Source: an uncultured Porphyromonadaceae bacterium | GTDB lineage: Bacteria; Bacteroidota; Bacteroidia; Bacteroidales; Muribaculaceae | DNA length: 64,000 nucleotides | NCBI GenBank assembly: GCA_948467675.1 | Contig: CAOKFI010000003.1 | Location: forward strand, 103,574 to 167,573 | Direction: 5' to 3' | Shown: positions 8,301 to 16,733 of the stretch, in pieces | How positions within the stretch are numbered: position 1 is the first letter of the stretch | How the letters are laid out: every line of letters begins with the position of its first letter | Notes under the pieces: model-generated | What the model saw: the letters and a program-made list of their open reading frames with translations, nothing else | Told to the model about the DNA's origin: nothing | The model's database searches: none | Made by a program: the position numbers and the translations under genes

Positions 8301-8409
8301 CAAATTTTTCACGCAGCCGGACCCGTTGCAGCTGCGGACGCAAGGAGACCAGACCGTTCTTTAAAGCATATTTAACATTTGTTTATGCTAATTTTATGCG
8401 TCGGTCTAT

Positions 8410-8440
8410 CTTGATTACTGAAATTTTTAATGTATATTTG
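8410..8440 (+). promoter_or_regulatory. promoter of the secreted-protein gene at 8514
   Basis: CTTG (8410-8413), 19 bases, TATATTTG (8433-8440). It predicts a leader of about 68 bases. The rest of the 450-base gap between metK and this gene (8064-8513) holds the metK leader and promoter and an AT-rich stretch with no reading frame of note. Confidence 0.75.
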
Positions 8441-8513
8441 CCGGTGCTTTGTCATCACAACCAACCGATCGAAACCATTATTAACTCACATTATAAACCC
8501 TAACCAAACAACT

Positions 8514-9758
8514 ATGTTGAAAAAACTACTCGCTATCGCCATGATTGGCACAGCCATGACTGCCTCTGCAGAGGTTCCCATGGAATTCCGTGACGGCACC
8601 CTCAACTCCATCGACCTCGGTGGCCATTTCTTCCACTCGTATGACGCGACTACCGGTGTCACCACATTCAAGTCCATCAACGAAAATACCACAAAGGCAG
8701 AGATCGCCGAATTTATGGGTATTCCAGAAAGCGACATTGAAGGAATTGCCGATGTTACCGCCGGCCCACGCTATGTACGCACCAAGAAACCGGTAGGCGG
8801 CACATGGAAAAGTTTAGGCCTTGATGAGAACCACACATACGTGGCATTCGACTACAAGGTAAACAAAGCCAATGCCAACGCATTCATATACTGGCAGGAG
8901 GGGCTTCCATACGACGACACCAATCCGAGTGCAGCCGGTATCACTCTGTCCGTAGCCGAAGAATGGCAGACCATATTCTTTACCACTACCCCCGCCCCGG
9001 GATGGACCGATATGGAAAACAACGGCTACATGTGGCTCGTGTTCAATTCATGGGCTGATTCCAAGGATGAGATTGTATTTGAAGTCAAGAACCTCCGCTT
9101 CCTGACTTCTGAGGAGGTTGCCGCCCAGTACGTTCCCTCGGCAAGCGGCACAGAGATCACCTATTCTCCCGCCAATCCCGACATCGTCAAGGACGAGGAC
9201 GACTGGGGCGAACCGTTCTGGCGCGTTTCCGGCCCGAACCCCATCTTCTTCTGCAACTCGTTCAGCATGCCTCACCCGCAGGATCACTGCATCCTGTCGT
9301 TCGACAGCAAATGCGACCAGCCCGCACGTATGGTAGTCTACATCGACCCGAAGAGCAAATGGCAGGATTTCAAGCCGACTGGCATCCTGCAGCTTGAAGT
9401 ATATGAGGGCGACATCATGAATCCCGATGCAGAATGGGAACACCACGAAATCAACCTCGGCAAGGACAAAAACTGGAAGAACATGGGCTTCGCCAAGGAG
9501 ATGGGCTCCAACGACCGTCTCGCCATCCAGTTCTCTCCGTCGGTAGTTGACGGCATGATCTATCTCCGCAACATGAAGCTCATCGCCGATCCCGCCGGTA
9601 TTCAGGGCGTAGGCGCCGATGAGGATTCAGAAGTGGTATCGTCGCAGTACTTCGACCTCCAGGGCCGTCAGCTCAAGGCTGCTCCCGAATCAGGCCTGTA
9701 CCTGCGCCGCGACATCCGCGCCAACGGCACCTCTGCCACCGTCAAGGCTATCCGCTGA
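8514..9758 (+). CDS. secreted protein of unknown function with YFDLQGR C-terminal tail
   Basis: A 414-residue protein starting MLKKLLAIAMIGTAMTASA, a clear signal peptide cleaved before EVPME. An in-frame upstream ATG at 8430 is rejected because it lies inside the promoter. Two beta-rich, aromatic regions follow (about 20-200 and 205-360) with patterns like YVAFDYKVNKANANAFIYW and RLAIQFSPSVVDGMIYLRNM. They look like carbohydrate-binding or jelly-roll folds, but I do not recognise a named family. The last 53 residues closely match the tail of the next gene and resemble type IX secretion tails. It lies downstream of a clean promoter and is closed by the terminator at 9779-9809. The function is not known; a surface glycan-related role is inference. 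Confidence 0.8.
   Translation: MLKKLLAIAMIGTAMTASAEVPMEFRDGTLNSIDLGGHFFHSYDATTGVTTFKSINENTTKAEIAEFMGIPESDIEGIADVTAGPRYVRTKKPVGGTWKSLGLDENHTYVAFDYKVNKANANAFIYWQEGLPYDDTNPSAAGITLSVAEEWQTIFFTTTPAPGWTDMENNGYMWLVFNSWADSKDEIVFEVKNLRFLTSEEVAAQYVPSASGTEITYSPANPDIVKDEDDWGEPFWRVSGPNPIFFCNSFSMPHPQDHCILSFDSKCDQPARMVVYIDPKSKWQDFKPTGILQLEVYEGDIMNPDAEWEHHEINLGKDKNWKNMGFAKEMGSNDRLAIQFSPSVVDGMIYLRNMKLIADPAGIQGVGADEDSEVVSSQYFDLQGRQLKAAPESGLYLRRDIRANGTSATVKAIR
9597..9755 (+). repeat. C-terminal tail module, copy 1 (shared with 12572-12730)
   Basis: Encodes 53 residues beginning GIQGVGADEDSE and containing SQYFDLQGRQL and GLYLRRDIR. By eye it is identical at about 40 of 53 positions to the tail of the following gene. 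Confidence 0.85.
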
Positions 9759-9778
9759 TAAGCGCTGCACATACACCG

Positions 9779-9809
9779 AAAAGGCACCTCCGCACAGAGG
9801 TGCCTTTTT
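9779..9809 (+). terminator. intrinsic terminator with U-run
   Basis: AAAAGGCACCTC (9779-9790), a six-base loop, GAGGTGCCTTTT (9797-9808), followed by a further T. Confidence 0.9.
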
Positions 9810-9876
9810 GGCATGATCCGGACACCTCCGCGGAGGCCGTGACTTCCGGAATTAACATTCGATATCACATCAGGGT

Positions 9877-9908
9877 ATTGCAATTTCGGTTTGATTTCCA
9901 TAAATTTG
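9877..9908 (+). promoter_or_regulatory. promoter of the glycosidase-like gene
   Basis: ATTG (9877-9880), 20 bases, TAAATTTG (9901-9908), 62 bases before the ATG at 9971. Confidence 0.7.
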
Positions 9909-9970
9909 CGGAACAATACTGAAATTACCCTAAATCAACACATTTACTAACACAAATCTTATACACAAAG

Positions 9971-12733
9971 ATGAAACTACGATTGACTGCCGCCGCCATA
10001 GCACTACTGGCAGCGGGTTCGGCCATAGCCTCGAACATACCGATAACCCTGACAGCACCGGCAGGTTCGGGTCTGACAGTAGAATACGATGCCGGATCGA
10101 AGGTGTATACCCTCACGGCGACAAAAGCGCCCTACAAAGTGCGCACCCAGACCAATACCGAAGCATGGCCGGAGGATATAGGCTTTCTGAGTTTCGACTA
10201 CATATCCACAGCCCAGCTCAGCGGCTTCAAGCTGACCATGTATAACGGCGGCATGCCCGGCACGCCCGCCTATCCCCGCACCGACTCCCGTACGGTCACG
10301 GAGACATTCAGCGTGGCCGGCAGCTGGCAGGAGTATTCCTACGACATAAGCAAACTCCGCACATCGACCCCACGACTCGGCAACTATCCCGACCAGTATC
10401 AGGACATCGAGTTCGTAGGTCTGTCGGCCGGCGATGTGCTGAAACTGCACAACCTGCGCTGGGCCGGCCAGGAGAGCGCCTACAAGGATGTGACCCTGAC
10501 AGCCGGAGCCGAGACAGTGATAGAAGCCGAGGACTTCAACAGGTCGGCGGTAGACGGCCTCGCCCACCAGTCAAAACAGATAGACTATCCAGAAATAACG
10601 AAATACACCAATCCTACCGGCGACAGATTCCCGGTATATGCCTGGGGATCGGTCGACTACCGCGGCGGATTCGGCATTGAAAACGGAGTGGACATGGGCC
10701 TGATGGAACTGAAACGCCAGTATCAGGAGCTCGCCGACTGCGGATTCACATGCACCCAGGGCACCGCATGGCCCGCCATCGATGAAGCGGCGCTGTTTCC
10801 AGGCGGAACAGCCGGCAACGGCAGCGTGAACGTAGACCTGTTCGAAGGTCTTGACTTATGGATGATCGTAAAAGCCGGAATGGACAACAATCCCGAACTC
10901 GCCGCCAAATACAAGAACGCTCCGCGTCTGGCCGGATATTTCATATTCGACGAGCCGCATTTCCGCCACTTCCCCGACATGCGCAAGAAGCTGCTCAGCA
11001 TCAAGCAGTATGACGACGAGCACATGTTCTACGGCAATCTGCTCAACATAAGCACCCCGATGGCTGCCATCGGCGCCACATCGTACGAGAACTACGTGCA
11101 GGAGTTCGTGCGCCAGGTAGGCACCGGCACCGTGTCGTTCGACTACTATCCCGTGCGCCAGAACGACGACACCGGAGAGATATTCCTCAAGCCCGACTAC
11201 TTCAAGAACCTCGAGGTAGTGTCGAAAATGGCCAAATACTACAACCAGCCGTTCTGGTCGTTCGGCCACTCCGTGGCGTCGAACTGCGGCACACCCGGCG
11301 AGAGCTACCCCACCCCGACCGAGGATCACCTGCGCGTACAGGTGTTCATGAGCCTCGCCTACGGCGCCCAGGGCATACAGTACTTCACCTACAAATGCCC
11401 TACCCCCTATGACGGATACGTATATTATGACGCTCCCATCGACCTTGAAAACAAAAAGACCCCCGTATGGTATGCCGTACAGGCTGTCAACAAGGATATC
11501 CATGCCATGACCGAAGTGTTTCTCGGAGCCAAGCTCGTGCATGTGGGATATACCCACGCCACAACGCCCGTAGGCTGCGTGCGCCTGACCCCCGAGATGC
11601 TCCCCGACGGAGTGACCTCGGTATCGGCCGACGGCCAGGGCGTTGCGGTATCGCTGCTCCAGAATGGCCCGAAAATGTATCTGATGATCGTCAACCCCGA
11701 CATACACAAGAATCAGAACGTGACCGTGGGGCTGTCGTCAAAGCTGACACAGGTCAAGACCGACGGCGAAAAGGCCGAGGTGAGCGGCGACCAGAAGGTG
11801 ACCCTGAAGCCCGGCGGACACCTGGTGTACCTCGTTGACGAAAATGCTCCTGTAGCTGAAGAATACGAACAGCCTGCCCAATTCGAGCGCTCAAACTACC
11901 GCAACGACGTCAGCGACGTGATAATAGCGAATGACGCCGCCGCCTCAGGCAGCCATTTCCTCCCCGACATGGGCGACCGCGCATGGAACGTGTTCTCGGG
12001 CATAATAGCCGACGATGCCAACCACGTGATCACCGAAGACGATGCGATAGCAAACTGGGGATCGTTCTACAACTATTATGTGAACGTCGACGAAGACATC
12101 GAGGTATCGATATCGGTAGGACACTCAGTGCCCTGGAGCGAATACGGACGAGTGGCCTCGACAGGAGCGACTCCGGGCTACGGATATATGGTCGAGAACA
12201 ACCCGTCGCTTAACTGGCCGAAAGCATACGCGGCATCGATGAAACTCGAGATCGACGGCGAGACTGTGATTCCGGCAAACCAGCCGCTGCGCCCGGCAGT
12301 TCCGGAGGTGTTTGATCCGGCAGGCGCCGAATTCAACCGCATACTCGCCGACAAGAGTCTGTGGGTAAGCACACTGAACGACGACAACACCCCGTCGGAC
12401 GTGCTGTACTTCTGGCCGAAAGAGGGGGGCAAGGACGATATAGAATTCGTATATAACGAGACCCCCGACTACCAGAACGTGAAACTCACCGCCGGAGAGC
12501 ACAAGATCACAGTGAAGTCCATGAGCTATCCATGGCACTTCGACGCCCTGAAGATCAGCGCCATCCAGTCGGGCATCCAGGGAATAGGCATCGACGAGAA
12601 CTCCGAGATCGTGACCTCGCAGTATTTCGACCTGCAGGGCCGCCAGCTCAGCTCGGCACCCGAAAAAGGCCTGTATCTGCGCCGCGACATCCGTACCAAC
12701 GGCACCGCAACGACAGTCAAAATCGTCCGATAA
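9971..12733 (+). CDS. secreted glycosidase-like TIM-barrel protein with YFDLQGR tail
   Basis: A 920-residue protein with signal peptide MKLRLTAAAIALLAAGSAIA. An N-terminal beta-sandwich (about 25-175) is followed by a region (about 210-560) that reads like a glycoside hydrolase TIM barrel: VYAWGSVDYRGGFG, LADCGFTCTQG, and AGYFIFDEPHFRH with the acid candidate E328, followed by a strand with SFDYYPVRQND and an end strand with QGIQYFTYKCP. The DEP segment at the end of a strand is common among GH-A clan enzymes such as GH42-like and endo-acting families, but I cannot assign a family number. A beta domain follows at about 560-650, then a CBM-like domain at 680-870 and the 53-residue tail shared with the previous gene. 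It is predicted to be exported to the surface. The substrate is unknown. Confidence 0.75.
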   Translation: MKLRLTAAAIALLAAGSAIASNIPITLTAPAGSGLTVEYDAGSKVYTLTATKAPYKVRTQTNTEAWPEDIGFLSFDYISTAQLSGFKLTMYNGGMPGTPAYPRTDSRTVTETFSVAGSWQEYSYDISKLRTSTPRLGNYPDQYQDIEFVGLSAGDVLKLHNLRWAGQESAYKDVTLTAGAETVIEAEDFNRSAVDGLAHQSKQIDYPEITKYTNPTGDRFPVYAWGSVDYRGGFGIENGVDMGLMELKRQYQELADCGFTCTQGTAWPAIDEAALFPGGTAGNGSVNVDLFEGLDLWMIVKAGMDNNPELAAKYKNAPRLAGYFIFDEPHFRHFPDMRKKLLSIKQYDDEHMFYGNLLNISTPMAAIGATSYENYVQEFVRQVGTGTVSFDYYPVRQNDDTGEIFLKPDYFKNLEVVSKMAKYYNQPFWSFGHSVASNCGTPGESYPTPTEDHLRVQVFMSLAYGAQGIQYFTYKCPTPYDGYVYYDAPIDLENKKTPVWYAVQAVNKDIHAMTEVFLGAKLVHVGYTHATTPVGCVRLTPEMLPDGVTSVSADGQGVAVSLLQNGPKMYLMIVNPDIHKNQNVTVGLSSKLTQVKTDGEKAEVSGDQKVTLKPGGHLVYLVDENAPVAEEYEQPAQFERSNYRNDVSDVIIANDAAASGSHFLPDMGDRAWNVFSGIIADDANHVITEDDAIANWGSFYNYYVNVDEDIEVSISVGHSVPWSEYGRVASTGATPGYGYMVENNPSLNWPKAYAASMKLEIDGETVIPANQPLRPAVPEVFDPAGAEFNRILADKSLWVSTLNDDNTPSDVLYFWPKEGGKDDIEFVYNETPDYQNVKLTAGEHKITVKSMSYPWHFDALKISAIQSGIQGIGIDENSEIVTSQYFDLQGRQLSSAPEKGLYLRRDIRTNGTATTVKIVR
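12572..12730 (+). repeat. C-terminal tail module, copy 2 (shared with 9597-9755)
   Basis: Encodes GIQGIGIDENSE..., SQYFDLQGRQL and GLYLRRDIRTNG. It is near-identical in protein sequence to copy 1 while the bodies of the two proteins differ. Confidence 0.85.
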
Positions 12734-12752
12734 AATCATATCCATAAACATG

Positions 12753-12785
12753 CAGAGGCGTCTTCCCGTCGGGAAGACGCCTCTG
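12753..12785 (+). terminator. 15-bp hairpin terminator
   Basis: CAGAGGCGTCTTCCC (12753-12767) with GGGAAGACGCCTCTG (12771-12785), a three-base loop, just after the glycosidase-like gene. Confidence 0.85.
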
Positions 12786-12805
12786 TCATCATCATACCGG
12801 CAGAC

Positions 12806-13018
12806 ATGATGACAATCCTCAAACTGACAGCCATACTCATCTTAGGACTGGTACTGGTGTTTCTGCTGAAGAAACTCACACAATGTCTGATAAATCTTGT
12901 CGTACTGTATAAGAAAGAGAACTCTCTGGACATATCCAAACAGCGCGACGGAATCGTCTACAACACAACCACAAAAAAACTCGAAGCCGACCAGTCGATC
13001 ATACTCCCGTTTGAATGA
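12806..13018 (+). CDS. small single-helix membrane protein, unknown
   Basis: A 70-residue product, MMTILKLTAILILGLVLVFL..., with one strong N-terminal transmembrane helix (about residues 4-25) and a polar tail rich in Lys, Asp and Ser. No family is recognised. It starts 20 bases after the terminator hairpin and has no visible promoter, so expression may depend on read-through. Its stop overlaps the start region of the next small frame, a sign of translational coupling. It is plausible as a real gene because of the helix and the tight arrangement, but unproven. Confidence 0.45.
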   Translation: MMTILKLTAILILGLVLVFLLKKLTQCLINLVVLYKKENSLDISKQRDGIVYNTTTKKLEADQSIILPFE

Positions 13019-13256
13019 TATCCGAATAGCAGATCTCAAACCTCTGATCGACAATTCCAGGAACCTGCTCGGCGACGTCGACAAATACTCGGTCGCAATC
13101 CGTCATCACAAAGGTCTTGCCACCGAAGGCGCACTGACAGGTCGTGACATGTGTCTATGGCTTAATCAGAAAGGGACGCAATGGATTATCGGGGTGATTC
13201 TCGCAGTAGCGGTGGCGATGGTCATAACGGCCATAGTCCGGCTCATGACAATATGA
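13011..13256 (+). CDS. small membrane protein with C-terminal anchor, unknown (TTG start assumed)
   Basis: From a TTG at 13011 the frame encodes 81 residues: NDIRIADLKPLIDNSRNLLG, a polar middle, then a single C-terminal helix WIIGVILAVAVAMVITAIV (about residues 57-75). A longer frame from an ATG at 12897 would run across most of the preceding gene and its extra residues look non-coding, so I prefer the TTG start, which overlaps the preceding stop by eight bases. The topology is the mirror image of the preceding gene: tail-anchored here, N-terminal anchor there. No family is recognised. Confidence 0.4.
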   Translation: MNDIRIADLKPLIDNSRNLLGDVDKYSVAIRHHKGLATEGALTGRDMCLWLNQKGTQWIIGVILAVAVAMVITAIVRLMTI

Positions 13257-13308
13257 CGATATGATGTTACAGACTTGGATTCGATGAACGATTTATCGAT
13301 TTTTTCGT

Positions 13309-13316
13309 TATTTTTG
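13309..13316 (+). promoter_or_regulatory. -7 box of the XRE-cupin / acyl-CoA synthetase / proBA operon
   Basis: TATTTTTG, exact TAnnTTTG, 27 bases before the ATG at 13344. No good -33 box is seen at the usual spacing. Confidence 0.55.
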
Positions 13317-13343
13317 TAATTTCATCACATATCCGAACCGTCT

Positions 13344-13895
13344 ATGGACAATATCAAGCAAGTGGCAACACGCCTGCAGGGATTGCGTGACGCCCTCGAA
13401 CTCACGCCCGAAGAGATCGCCACCACATGCGGCATAGCCCCCGAACTGTATAATCTGTACGAAAGCGGCGGATGCGACATCCCCGTGAGTTTCCTCCACC
13501 GTCTGGCCGGAGCCTACGGCGTCGAGCTGACAGCTCTGCTGTTTGGCGAAGAACCGAAGATGCAGGCCTACTACGTGACCCGCGCAGGCCACGGCGTGAA
13601 GGTGGAACGCACCGCAGCCTACAGCTACCAGGATGTGGCGGCCGGATTCGCCAACCGCGCGATGGCTCCGTTTATCGTCACCGTCGAGCCGCACCATCCC
13701 GACACTCCGCTTACCATCAATACCCACCAGGGGCAGGAGTTCAATTATGTGCTCGAAGGCCAGCTCGAGGTGACTGTAGCCGGCCACGCCGTAGTGCTCA
13801 ATCCCGGCGACAGCATAATGTTCGACGCCCGCCGTCCCCACGGCATGCGCACCATAGGCGGCAGTCCCGTGCGTTTTCTCGCCATCATATCATAA
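13344..13895 (+). CDS. XRE-family transcriptional regulator with C-terminal cupin domain
   Basis: A 183-residue protein. An N-terminal helix-turn-helix (about 8-65; LTPEEIATTCGIAPELYNLYES) is followed by a cupin_2 barrel (about 105-183; THQGQEFNYVLEGQLEV then LNPGDSIMFDARRPHGMR), with the His and Glu residues expected for metal binding. XRE-cupin proteins often sense a metabolite and control the adjoining operon. Here it precedes an acyl-CoA synthetase by 41 bases, a conserved pairing in many Bacteroidales. It probably regulates the same operon, though no operator was identified. Confidence 0.9.
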   Translation: MDNIKQVATRLQGLRDALELTPEEIATTCGIAPELYNLYESGGCDIPVSFLHRLAGAYGVELTALLFGEEPKMQAYYVTRAGHGVKVERTAAYSYQDVAAGFANRAMAPFIVTVEPHHPDTPLTINTHQGQEFNYVLEGQLEVTVAGHAVVLNPGDSIMFDARRPHGMRTIGGSPVRFLAIIS

Positions 13896-13936
13896 CCGAC
13901 ATACCCATATCTTTCGGACACATACTATATCTGATT

Positions 13937-15595
13937 ATGTTAGAACAGTTTCTCGATAAGACAGAATTCGAGTCGTACGACGACTTCATGGCCAACTTCC
14001 ACGTAAACGTGCCGGAAAATTTCAATTTCGGCTATGATGTAGTCGACCGCTGGGCAGAGACAGAACCCGACCGCAAGGCTCTGTTGTGGACCAACGACCG
14101 GGGAGAGGTGCGGCAGTTTACCTTTGCCGACATAAAGCGCGAAAGCGACCGCGCCGCCGCCTTTTTCGCATCGATCGGAATAGGACGCGGCGATATGGTC
14201 ATGCTCATACTCAAGCGCCACTACCAGTTCTGGTTCTCGATCACAGCGCTCCACAAACTCGGAGCCACAGTAATACCCGCCACCCACCTGCTCACCGAGA
14301 AAGATATCATATACCGGTGCAAGATGGCCGGCATAAAGGCGATAGTATGCACGGGCGACGAGATCGTGACCGGCCACATAGCCAGAGCGCTCCCGGAATG
14401 TCCGACAGTCAAAGCCGTAGTATCGACAGGACCGGTGGTGCCCGAAGGATGGTACGATTTCGACGCGGAGACCGCCAGGGCCGGCGAATTTATCCGCCCG
14501 TCAGAGCCCGTCAATACCAACGACGACATATCGCTGCTCTATTTCACGTCAGGCACCACCGGCGAACCGAAAATGGTGGCCCACGACTTCACATACCCGT
14601 TAGGACACATAATCACGGCAAGCTACTGGCACAACCTCGGCCCCGACAGCCTGCACCTGACACTTGCCGACACCGGCTGGGGCAAGGCGGTATGGGGAAA
14701 GCTGTACGGCCAGTGGATAGCCGGAGCCAATGTGTTCGTGTACGACTTCGAGAAATTCGAGCCTGTCGATGTGCTACACATGATCGAGCGCCACGGCATC
14801 ACATCGTTCTGCGCGCCGCCTACGGTATTCCGGTTTCTGATACGCGAGGATCTCACGAAATTCGACATCTCGACACTTAAATACTGCACGATAGCCGGCG
14901 AGGCCCTGAACCCGAGTGTGTACGAGGAGTGGAAACGGCTCACCGGCATAAAACTTATGGAAGGTTTCGGCCAGACAGAAACCACACTTACAATAGCGAC
15001 ATATCCGTGGCTCGAGCCCAAACCGGGATCTATGGGCAAGAAAGGCCCCCAGTACGACATAGACCTCATTACACCGTCGGGACGCCCCGCCGAAGACGGC
15101 GAACAGGGCGAGATCATAGTGCGCACCCACGGACACAAGCCGTTAGGCCTGTTCAAGGAGTATCTGCATGATCCCGAACTGACCCGTTCGGTATATCACG
15201 ACGGCATATATCACACGGGCGATGTGGCCTGGCGCGACGAAGACGGGTATTTCTGGTTTGTAGGCCGCACCGACGACGTGATCAAATCGTCGGGCTACCG
15301 CATAGGCCCGTTCGAAGTGGAAAGCGCTCTGATGACACATCCGGCAGTGGTGGAATGCGCCATAACCGGCGTACCCGACGAGATACGCGGCCAGGTAGTA
15401 AAAGCCACAATAGTACTTGCCGCCGACTACCGCAGCCGCCGCGACGACCCGACACTCGTCAAGGAGATACAGAATCACGTGAAACATGTGACTGCGCCCT
15501 ACAAATATCCGCGTATAGTAGAGTTCGTCGACGAGCTCCCCAAGACTATAAGCGGCAAGATCCGCCGCGTGGCAATACGCGGTGACAAAAAATAA
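13937..15595 (+). CDS. AMP-binding acyl-CoA synthetase (medium-chain/ACSM-like)
   Basis: A 552-residue member of the ANL superfamily, which activates a carboxylic acid with ATP to an acyl-adenylate and then to the CoA thioester. Seen: the P-loop-like LLYFTSGTTGEPKMV, the A5-like GFGQTETT motif, the YHTGDVAWRDEDGYFWFVGR hinge region and the C-terminal catalytic lysine motif PKTISGKIRR. The nearest recognised group is the ACSM/benzoate-like acyl-CoA synthetases. The substrate is unknown. The start at 13937 (MLEQFLDK) is chosen because an upstream in-frame ATG lies within the regulator gene. It is co-transcribed with the XRE-cupin gene and, 19 bases downstream, proB. Confidence 0.92.
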   Translation: MLEQFLDKTEFESYDDFMANFHVNVPENFNFGYDVVDRWAETEPDRKALLWTNDRGEVRQFTFADIKRESDRAAAFFASIGIGRGDMVMLILKRHYQFWFSITALHKLGATVIPATHLLTEKDIIYRCKMAGIKAIVCTGDEIVTGHIARALPECPTVKAVVSTGPVVPEGWYDFDAETARAGEFIRPSEPVNTNDDISLLYFTSGTTGEPKMVAHDFTYPLGHIITASYWHNLGPDSLHLTLADTGWGKAVWGKLYGQWIAGANVFVYDFEKFEPVDVLHMIERHGITSFCAPPTVFRFLIREDLTKFDISTLKYCTIAGEALNPSVYEEWKRLTGIKLMEGFGQTETTLTIATYPWLEPKPGSMGKKGPQYDIDLITPSGRPAEDGEQGEIIVRTHGHKPLGLFKEYLHDPELTRSVYHDGIYHTGDVAWRDEDGYFWFVGRTDDVIKSSGYRIGPFEVESALMTHPAVVECAITGVPDEIRGQVVKATIVLAADYRSRRDDPTLVKEIQNHVKHVTAPYKYPRIVEFVDELPKTISGKIRRVAIRGDKK

Positions 15596-15614
15596 ACGAC
15601 ACCACAGAAACGCG

Positions 15615-16721
15615 ATGGCAACAGGCAACATACCTCTAATCTACAAGCGCATAGCCGTGAAAGTGGGCAGCAATGTGCTTACACGTCCCGACGGCACCCT
15701 CGACATAACCCGCATGAGCGCAATAGTCGACCAGATAGCGGCTCTGCACCACGCCGGCGTAAGACCGGTGCTCATATCGTCGGGAGCCGTAGCTTCCGGA
15801 CGCAGCGAGGTCAATGCCGACCGGAAGCTCGATCCGGTATCGGCGCGGCAGCTGTACAGCGCCGTAGGACAGGCCAAACTCATCAACCGGTACTACGAGC
15901 TGTTCCGCGATCACGGCATACGCTGCGGCCAGGTGCTGACGACAAAAGAGAACTTCTCGACACGGCGCCATTACCTCAACCAGATGCACTGCATGGAAGT
16001 GATGCTCTCCGCCGATGTGATACCGGTGGTCAACGAAAACGACACTGTGTCGCTCACCGAACTGATGTTTACCGACAATGACGAACTGTCGGGACTGATA
16101 GCCTCGATGATGAACATGCAGGCGCTTGTGATACTCACCAATGTCGACGGCATATATACCGGCAATCCGGCTGATCCCGGCTCTCGGCTGATCACAGACA
16201 TGGATCCAGACACCGACGCCTCCGACTGCATATCACAGACCAGATCGACACTCGGCCGCGGCGGTATGACAACCAAATACCGCATAGCACGCAAAGTGGC
16301 ATCCGAAGGCATAGCGGTGGTGATAGCCAACGGACGCCGTGAAGGCATACTGCTCGATGTGGCCGCAGGCAACCGCGACGTTCCCTACACACTGTTCCGG
16401 CCGGCTGACGGCTCAGCGTCGCCGGTACGCAAATGGATAGCCCACAGCGAGGACTTCGCCAAGGGGTGCGTCGGAGTCAACGAAGGCGCCGCAGCGGCAC
16501 TGCTTTCGTCGGGCGGTGCCAGCCTGCTTCCCGTAGGTGTGACTTCCGTGACAGGCGATTTCGAGAAAGACGACATAATACGCGTGGCCGATCCCTCAGG
16601 CTCTGTCATAGCGTGGGGCCGCGCCGGCTACGACGCCGACGGTGTCCGTGCCGTAATAGGCGACCGCGGAGCCCGACCCATAATACACCGCGACTATTTA
16701 TATATCGACAACATAGACTGA
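15615..16721 (+). CDS. proB: glutamate 5-kinase with PUA domain
   Basis: First step of proline synthesis: phosphorylates glutamate at the gamma carboxyl. The 368-residue product has an amino-acid kinase domain (about 1-255; KVGSNVLT, ISSGAVASG, VVNENDTVS and LTNVDGIYTGNP) and a C-terminal PUA domain (about 275-365), the usual 360-375 residue layout. The ATG at 15615 is chosen over one at 15582, which would overlap the preceding gene. It is 12 bases before proA. In many bacteria ProB is inhibited by proline through the kinase domain. Confidence 0.96.
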   Translation: MATGNIPLIYKRIAVKVGSNVLTRPDGTLDITRMSAIVDQIAALHHAGVRPVLISSGAVASGRSEVNADRKLDPVSARQLYSAVGQAKLINRYYELFRDHGIRCGQVLTTKENFSTRRHYLNQMHCMEVMLSADVIPVVNENDTVSLTELMFTDNDELSGLIASMMNMQALVILTNVDGIYTGNPADPGSRLITDMDPDTDASDCISQTRSTLGRGGMTTKYRIARKVASEGIAVVIANGRREGILLDVAAGNRDVPYTLFRPADGSASPVRKWIAHSEDFAKGCVGVNEGAAAALLSSGGASLLPVGVTSVTGDFEKDDIIRVADPSGSVIAWGRAGYDADGVRAVIGDRGARPIIHRDYLYIDNID

Positions 16722-16733
16722 CTGCACACTACA

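Noticed and set aside
8430..8513. Upstream ATG for the secreted protein at 8514
   Set aside because: It sits inside the -7 promoter box and would bury the signal peptide 28 residues from the N-terminus.
13472..13936. In-frame N-terminal extension of the acyl-CoA synthetase
   Set aside because: It would overlap most of the XRE-cupin gene and its translation is Arg/Ser-rich noise; the ATG at 13937 fits the family start.
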